Origin: Polytrichum commune
Lineage: Eukaryota; Streptophyta; Polytrichopsida; Polytrichales; Polytrichaceae
Length of the DNA: 60,000 nt
Assembly: GCA_950295325.1 (NCBI GenBank)
Contig: OX485803.1
Span: 63,319,554 to 63,379,553 of the forward strand
Direction: 5' to 3'
Part shown: positions 54,845 to 60,000 of the stretch, one piece after another
How positions within the stretch are numbered: the stretch's first letter is position 1
Layout: the number at the start of each line of letters is the position of its first letter
The notes under the pieces: generated by a model
Database searches by the model: none
What the model was told of the DNA's origin: nothing
The model's input: only the letters and a program-made list of their open reading frames with translations
Made by a program: the position numbers and the translations under genes

Positions 54845-55330
54845 TAGGCGGACGGTAAATACCCCCCCACGAACTATTAGATATATAATATATTATTATA
54901 CATTATATTATATTAAAAATAAAAAATCATAAATTTTAGTTTCATTTTAGAATGACAAAGTCCCTTTCAATTGTAAGTGACAAAAATTATAACCTCAGTG
55001 GTAATGAGGATTTTGTAATATTTTTGACTTCCAAGTTAATTACATGCTTTATTGGCAGTTTCACTTTGAAAATGAAATCTAGTCAATTGCTTATTTACTC
55101 AATGGAAGTGAACATATATATTGGATTTGAGACCTTGAAAATGAAGTGCACTCAATATGGGACTTGTGGACAAGTAGCCTTCAAAAATGCAAGTACACTA
55201 GTTTTTTCGAAATCTGGCGGGCGGGCAATAGTTTTCGGTCGGGTGCAGAAAAAATGTTGGGGGGCTGCCCCTGACAGAATATCCCCCCCCCCCCGAAAAG
55301 TTCGTGGGGGGGTATTTAGCGTCCGCCCTA
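54845..55330. mobile_element. 486-bp TIR element containing a copy of the hairpin-family repeat
   Basis: The ends begin TAGGCGGACGGTAAATACCC and, inverted, TAGGGCGGACGCTAAATACC, extending about 32 bp through ACCCCCCCACGAACT. The interior 54945-55195 is a diverged copy of the right arm of the 34378-35594 hairpin (AGAATGACAAAG ... GAGGATTTTGTAAT ... CAATTGCTTATTTACT). The target duplication is not clear. The 138-codon frame across it is not a gene. Confidence 0.65.
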
Positions 55331-56930
55331 TAAATACTATTATAGTCTATGTATTTTTAGGTATATGATCCAAAGTGGTAGATTTATAAATGGCTAGTTT
55401 CTTGAAGCTTATTATGTATATATACACGTATTAATGATCGAGTTTGACATCTATACATAACGGGCAGCGTGGTGGTGGTGAGGTTGTTGTCTTGTTGTTT
55501 CATCAACAGTTGAATGTCCATGGTGGGATGTTAAGCAGATGGGCTGAGCATTAATTCATATGCACGGGTGCAATAGGCTACGATGGCAAAATTCTATTCT
55601 TCAACATTGCTCATCATTCCGGAATGGGGGAATCACAATATGCACAGTTGCAATGAGCTAGAGACCATTTGGAGAATCTATGGGGGTTCAACACGGGCCA
55701 TAGCTAGTGTTATACATTAGGTTTATTTGATGCCCTATGAATGAGCATGGTTTTAAACATTTGAAAAGAGTGTATCCCCTAGGAGTAAAACTGAACATAT
55801 ACTCAAAACTTTGATTTTTTCAACATCTCGAGCACATCTAAATTCTTGGGAGAGGTTTCTCTCTCAATAGTTATTTAAATGTTGTGTGAAACAAATTAAC
55901 ACATTTCCATTAACATTGATTTTCTATAAACAATGGACAAACAATGAGAAACCTAATCATATTGATGATTTTAATACTATCATAATCGTTTTTGTATCTT
56001 TAATTGCAACATCCTACCATACAATTCACCACGATGTAATTCTACATTGAGCCAAGTGGTCTAGTTTCACTTGAATATCAATTTTGTTTGTATACCATCA
56101 CTTCACCATTATTATTTGAAAACCACGTCAAAATTGGTTCCTACCCATAACTATTCTAAGATAACTTCCAATTGTCATCTAATAATAACTTTTCACCAAA
56201 ATAAACAAGGAAAATTGTGACACCATACATGTGTGGCCTCTACCAAGGCCCAAGGGGGCTTACAACATAGAGATGCCTTTAAGGATTAAAAGTTACTTAG
56301 TAGATGTTGATTTCTTTGAGGACGTCCAACTCCACTACACCGTCTATGATAGATAGATAGAAACTCCGGTCCCTGTTAGGGGCCGGCATGAATAGAGTGT
56401 CCGTTCGTAATGCCAACAACCCGATGCCCACTACCGTCTATGATATTCAAGTCACTTACCGTTTGGAGTTGCAGAATACTATAACTACTTGCTAAGAATA
56501 TAAGTTGATACTAAGTAAAGTGCTTCTTGTTGTATAGCATCCAAACTACCTATTTCATATGTGTTGGTAAAGTAAGAAGTTAGAGCATTGTGAAATTTCA
56601 TATAGTAAAGTGACAATAAATACCTTAAATAATGTACATGTTAGCAAAATTGACAAGCGTAGTATTATCACATATGAACGGTGGAATGACAACACGTGAC
56701 GGTGCCCATCAAATCTTCACATTAGCACATGGATTGGATTGCATGGTCCTATTTTGGCGTTTGTACTAGTGGTTGCTTCTCCCCGTTCGTTGCTTAGGAT
56801 AGAGCCCATCTTTGAATATCCAAGAGGTAATTTGGGCACATTTCCATGCACCGGAGACGTTGGCAAAAATCATTCCACTAATATGTGCAAAATTTAGGTT
56901 GCTTCACGCCAGAGCCCTACATTGGGTGCC
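55331..56930. other. AT-rich DNA, no gene seen
   Basis: No recognisable coding sequence or structured repeat apart from a short GATA run near 56350. Confidence 0.5.
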
Positions 56931-56935
56931 CATAC

Positions 56936-57235
56936 CCACCCATGTCCATGGGTTTTGGGTTTTGGGTGGGCATGGGTGTAATATTATTGTTCATGGGTGG
57001 GCATGGTTGCGATATTATTGTTCATGGGTGGGCATGGGTGGGCATGACTGCGATATTATTGTTCATGAGTGGGCATGGATTTGATATTATAATGGGTGGG
57101 CATGGGTGGGGCGTGGGTGGGCACATGTCATGCTATGTGTGGGCATGGGTGGGCATGGGTGCGCACATGTCATGCTATGGGTGGGCATGGGTGGGCATAG
57201 GTCACTGCTGATGGGCATGGTCTGGGTATGAGTGC
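56936..57235 (+). repeat. GTGGGCATGG minisatellite
   Basis: About twenty variants of GGGTGGGCATGG are arranged in two higher-order units: about 36-45 bp with ATATTATTGTTCATG (three copies, 56975-57075), and about 55-60 bp with GCACATGTCATGCTATG (two copies, 57120-57180). Two overlapping 90-108-codon frames across it arise from the repeat. Confidence 0.85.
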
Positions 57236-60000
57236 AATTAAAAAGGAAAATGTTGGGCTTTGCTTCACGCTAATCTATGAAAATTCCACAATATTTATTT
57301 TTATTGCGTGTTACCATAATTAACAAAATATACGACATTTTTGTTTTGTTGTGGTTGTTGTACGGATTGGTAAACAAGGTTATAAGTTTTTGTGATATGA
57401 TTTTGACTCATATAACTTGCATGAGTAAAAAGGCAGTCCATTCACAAAGGCGACCTAATTGTACACATAGGTGCAAAGTGCCAAAAGCTTACCCCCTTTC
57501 ATATGGAAGTGGCAGTTAACTTTCCCCTGAAAACAAATTTCATCGGCCAACACGATTGTAGGGGGGAGTTGAAGATTGAGGAAAGGGACTCAATTGCCTC
57601 TTTGTTTTGGAACTTGAAAATCAACTTCCATTTGAATGGAAAATAACACGATCACCATAAAACTATTGGTTTGGACATGAGATTGCTTTATTTTACACCG
57701 ATCATTTCCATAATGATGTATTATTTATTATCCAAACCTTGCCCAAATTTTTCACTTTTAAGGTTGATAAGAAATCTTTGAAATCTCAAGATATTTAACT
57801 AATAAAATCAAATCATGCAACTCCAAGATGGGTAATTACAAGGATGGCCACATCCCAACTTGCATGTTGGACAACAAGGCAAATTTACTCTCTCATACAT
57901 TGCCTCCCCCCCCCCCGACTCCACATGAAAGTGCTCGGCATGCAAGATGCTTGAAGATGATCACAAATTTTTTGTTGATGTCGACACATTGTATCGTGTT
58001 GCATTGGAACAACCAGCGCATTGCAGTGTGCCCTTATTGCATATTGTGCACCTTGAGTTCATTTAAAACAAATAGCCTTTAAATGATATGAACGTTGGAG
58101 GTTGATTGTTCTAGGTAACTGGTCATTGGAACAAGCTCAAAGACCATATGTTAGTTTAGTGACACATGTTTGAAATAAATTAACCACATATCTATAAAGG
58201 GAGTAGCAATTGAAATTTTAAACATGGACAAATGAGAAATATGCTTATAAGCAACACTTCTCTCTCACCCCTGAAAAGGAAGGGGTGACATCCGGGTTGT
58301 ATATATTGATGCCACAACACAATTACATCTAGAAGATTGCATGCCTTAACAAGCTTTACTTGTATGAATCATACAATCCCAAAGTCTTGCTTAGGAGAGA
58401 CATGTGTGCAAATAATAGGATATTATTGGTCATCAATCTAGTGTAAATTTGAAGGACGTGTATGCAAATCATTGCACCGTCTAGCTAATTATGTTGAGAA
58501 GTGACCCTATGTAAAACCTAATCATTCATCGAGTGCATTTTTTTTAGTCACTTGAATATGTCAATGTAATTGACGATGATATGGTTTCAAATGCAAGACT
58601 CGAGCACCCTTGGATGCAAATACATACTTAGTATATTGATCATCATGTGACATATGATTATATTATGATTACCCCCTTGACATAAGATAATGTACTTAAT
58701 ATATTTCCAAACACACAAATATATGGAAACATGGTTTTAAGACTTGGCAAGGACTTGTAGGATTTGTGTATATAGGTTGTGCATCGATGCCCTTAGCCTT
58801 TTTAGAGTATTAAGGCCCCCATTATAGGCCTCAAGATGTCACACAAAGGTGTTTAAGATTATTGTAAAGTGAAAATGTCAAAGGCAATCGCACCTTAAAT
58901 TAACAAGTTTATCACTTGTAGTTTCTCAAGTAGAGCATATATATATATATGTACAAAGAAACACTTAGGAATTAGGGTTTGTATAAATGACTTGAAGTCA
59001 AATACATGCCATAAATATATAATCACCATTGTTACATATGATTGCATAATCGCATATTATTTGTGGTAGGTTGCATTACGTACAATTCCAGTCCCAAGCA
59101 CCTTGTGTGATTAGACTTTAATATTGGTTGGGAAGTAGCATTGAATATTGCGAGGCCCGTAGAATGTACACCAATGCCTTTAAGAGTTGTATATGAAGGT
59201 CCATTTTACGCACATGACCAAGGACCGAGAGAAAAATGGTTTAGAATTACTTGTAATCATGGTCGGTGATCTTAGGCCATGATCACAAAAAAATCCTAAA
59301 ATCTTTTTCAAAAGCCTTGGTCATGTGACATAGTCCAAAACGAACTTAGAATGGGACGTAGTACTTCTAATACAAAATGGAAAATAAAAACTAGAAATAG
59401 AAGTTTACCAAAAACACTACTAAGATATACATGTCTAGATATAGACTTTCCTTGACGTGATTGAATTCATTTATGTTGAGACAACTTATTTGAGTTGTTT
59501 CGCTGTAAAAATCCGGGTGGCCACCAGAAACTATCCCATTTATGGATGTGTAGGATTCCTCATCACTTTCTCATCCATTTTTTTTCTGTGTGTGGTCATG
59601 GTCACTAATTTTTGGTGACCTTGTGTATAGAGAAGTGAACCCACCTTCCTTTTCTTAACCAACGAGGGATTTCATAAAACGATGCTCATCGATACAAACA
59701 TGCCCTAATATGAGTTGACTGCTTTGAGGATGTCCAACTTCATTGCCAATCCATGTGCCGACACGAAGAGATAACGGCATGAAAAGTTAAGAGCCTAATC
59801 CCAACACAAACATAACTTAAACGCCTATCTTCTAATGATATATGTTTAGGTGTGGATCTAAGAACAAACACGAGAAAGACACATGTCTAAAAGTGATTGG
59901 ACTACTTGCTAAAAACATGCTAACTCTTCTAATGCCCCGTTCCCACCTGACTTTAGCTAAGACCCAAAGTATTTCCTAAAAACCGGGTAAATCTCCCTCG
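57236..60000. other. AT-rich DNA to the window end, no gene seen
   Basis: It contains a C run near 57907-57917 and a short (TA)n near 58940-58951. No protein, RNA gene or complete element recognised. Confidence 0.5.

Noticed and set aside
56812-57211. Gly/Trp/Met-rich frames of 90 and 108 codons
   Set aside because: Both are translations of the GTGGGCATGG minisatellite.

Overview
The window looks like nuclear DNA of a streptophyte, most likely a land plant. The evidence is secreted eight-cysteine lipid-transfer-type proteins, a nuclear gene for a plastid-targeted 30S ribosomal protein S5 with a GT-AG intron, plant-type MITEs (hAT and Stowaway classes) and a Ty3/gypsy retrotransposon, all in AT-rich, gene-poor DNA. 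A seed-free lineage (bryophyte, lycophyte or fern) is my guess from the unusual LTP family and the S5 sequence. I cannot name the species.

Layout. 1-2640: AT-rich DNA with a 56-bp tandem repeat. 2640-26500: a plus-strand tandem array of two-exon LTP-like genes, five intact (starts 3132, 6028, 9408, 15891, 22117) and two broken (18846, 24931). A sixth intact copy lies at 37843 and an exon-2 relic at about 33414. Each gene has a 310-bp exon 1 (signal peptide plus eight cysteines), an intron of 258-397 bp and a 17-nt last exon ending Tyr-Thr-Ile-Glu-stop. Two promoter/intron types (A and B) recur, and the order A-B-A' (genes 1-2-3) is repeated in genes 4-5-6, so a block of about 8 kb was duplicated. 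Gene 4 joins an A promoter to a B body. Between the two blocks lies a pseudogene of a NYN / OST-HTH (LOTUS) RNA-binding protein, split by a 764-bp hAT-type MITE with an 8-bp target duplication.

27383-29993: plastid ribosomal protein S5 on the minus strand, with tandem repeats in its 1.7-kb intron and a second hAT-like MITE upstream. 30.7-42.5 kb: AT-rich repeat DNA with a Stowaway MITE, a 1.2-kb hairpin element and LTP gene 8.

About 42.5-52.0 kb: the most remarkable object, a Ty3/gypsy retrotransposon. One continuous frame (44466-51698) encodes Gag, zinc knuckles, protease, a complete C5-cytosine DNA methyltransferase domain, reverse transcriptase, RNase H, integrase and a terminal PHD-like finger. 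The frame has no frameshift but five in-frame stops (one TAA, four TAG); each is one C-to-T change from a glutamine codon. Retrotransposons carrying DNA methyltransferases have been reported in dinoflagellates and charophyte algae (from memory), so the concept is not new. The combination with a PHD finger, the placement between protease and RT, the stop pattern and the genomic setting deserve study. 52-60 kb: AT-rich DNA with a TIR element, a hairpin, a TTAGGG tract and a GTGGGCATG minisatellite.

The LTP genes probably supply near-identical secreted lipid-binding proteins kept similar by unequal crossover and gene conversion. The S5 gene serves plastid translation and is unrelated to its neighbours.
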